Below are positions 11,765-11,959 of a DNA stretch of 11,959 nt, one piece after another. The stretch is taken from contig JAADHD010000014.1 in assembly GCA_013152075.1 (NCBI GenBank), positions 1 through 11,959 on the forward strand. The letters are read 5' to 3'. The first letter of the stretch is position 1; the number at the start of each line of letters is the position of its first letter. The DNA is from Verrucomicrobiota bacterium (GTDB taxonomy: Bacteria; Verrucomicrobiota; Verrucomicrobiia; Verrucomicrobiales; DEV007). The position numbers and the translations under genes are program-made. Below the pieces are notes generated by a model. That model was not told the DNA's origin. It searched no databases and saw nothing but the letters and a program-made list of their open reading frames with translations.

Positions 11765-11959
11765 ATGTCGGAATCTACTGAAAAATCTGGGGGATGTATG
11801 AATGGGTGTCTCAAGATGCTGATGGTCTCGGCTGTGTCCGCTTTCATCGGGGTTTTGTTGCTGGGGGTGCTTGGAGGGCTTGCGTATATGAACCGGGAAA
11901 AACTGGGGATTCCGCCCATGGAAGAGTGGGCGGCTCAATTGAAAATGAAAATGAATGAG
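11765..11959 (+). CDS. Small single-pass membrane protein, 3' end outside window
   Basis: An open frame begins at ATG 11765 and runs to the right edge (65 codons) without a stop. It has a short polar start with two Cys (MSESTEKSGGCMNGCLK), one strongly hydrophobic glycine-rich helix (about residues 18-41: MLMVSAVSAFIGVLLLGVLG and on), and then a charged segment MNREKLGIPPMEEWAAQLKM. The Cys lie before the membrane helix without a signal-peptidase II lipobox arrangement. No family is recognised. The composition and clear helix make it a credible gene. It is divergent from the metallopeptidase gene across 161 bp that would hold both promoters. A TTGACT at 11709-11714 lacks a convincing -10. Confidence 0.65.
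   Translation, partial: MSESTEKSGGCMNGCLKMLMVSAVSAFIGVLLLGVLGGLAYMNREKLGIPPMEEWAAQLKMKMNE

Overview
The window looks like chromosomal DNA of a free-living member of the Verrucomicrobiota, or a close PVC relative. This is an inference from gene content: a PVC-type c-heme domain fragment, a secreted ThuA-like protein, a secreted metallopeptidase with an SHD1-like N-terminal domain, and a bacterial Ski2-like helicase of the DUF3516 type. Composition is moderate, Shine-Dalgarno sequences are mostly absent or weak, and genes lie on both strands. I cannot name the species.

Left part (1-2889): a probable partial minus-strand gene enters from the left edge. A short-chain dehydrogenase gene follows and is cut short at its C-terminus by an IS110-family insertion sequence. 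The element has a short structured left end, a full-length DEDD transposase, and about 190 nt of non-coding sequence to its right that may hold its guide (bridge/seek) RNA. The next recognisable coding sequence is not the rest of the dehydrogenase but the C-terminal c-heme part of a much larger protein. The locus is therefore the scar of an insertion plus deletion or rearrangement.

Middle (3030-7799): a minus-strand secreted ThuA-like protein faces the heme fragment. A stand-alone protein resembling the kinase domain of phage/plasmid 'polyvalent' proteins follows on the plus strand. A 307-nt spacer comes next, with inverted repeats that can form mutually exclusive hairpins and with two REP-like motifs. 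It leads into a full-length 845-aa Ski2-like DEAD/DEAH helicase.

Accessory stretch (7800-9900): about 700 nt of gene-free, repeat-rich DNA. It holds hairpins, a pair of perfect 30-bp tandem repeats followed by progressively shorter partial copies, and a 10-bp inverted repeat. Two minus-strand toxin-antitoxin-like modules follow: an orphan HicB-like antitoxin with no visible HicA, and a 'mobile mystery protein' A/B pair. In that pair A is an HTH regulator, and B is a Fic protein that has lost its N-terminal half.

Right part (10003-11959): a complete minus-strand tRNA-Cys(GCA) with encoded CCA, a short repeat-rich spacer, the secreted SHD1/HExxH metallopeptidase on the minus strand, and the start of a divergent small single-pass membrane protein that runs off the right edge.

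No single pathway links the genes. The window reads as core housekeeping or secreted-protein genes interleaved with mobile-DNA scars and degraded addiction modules.
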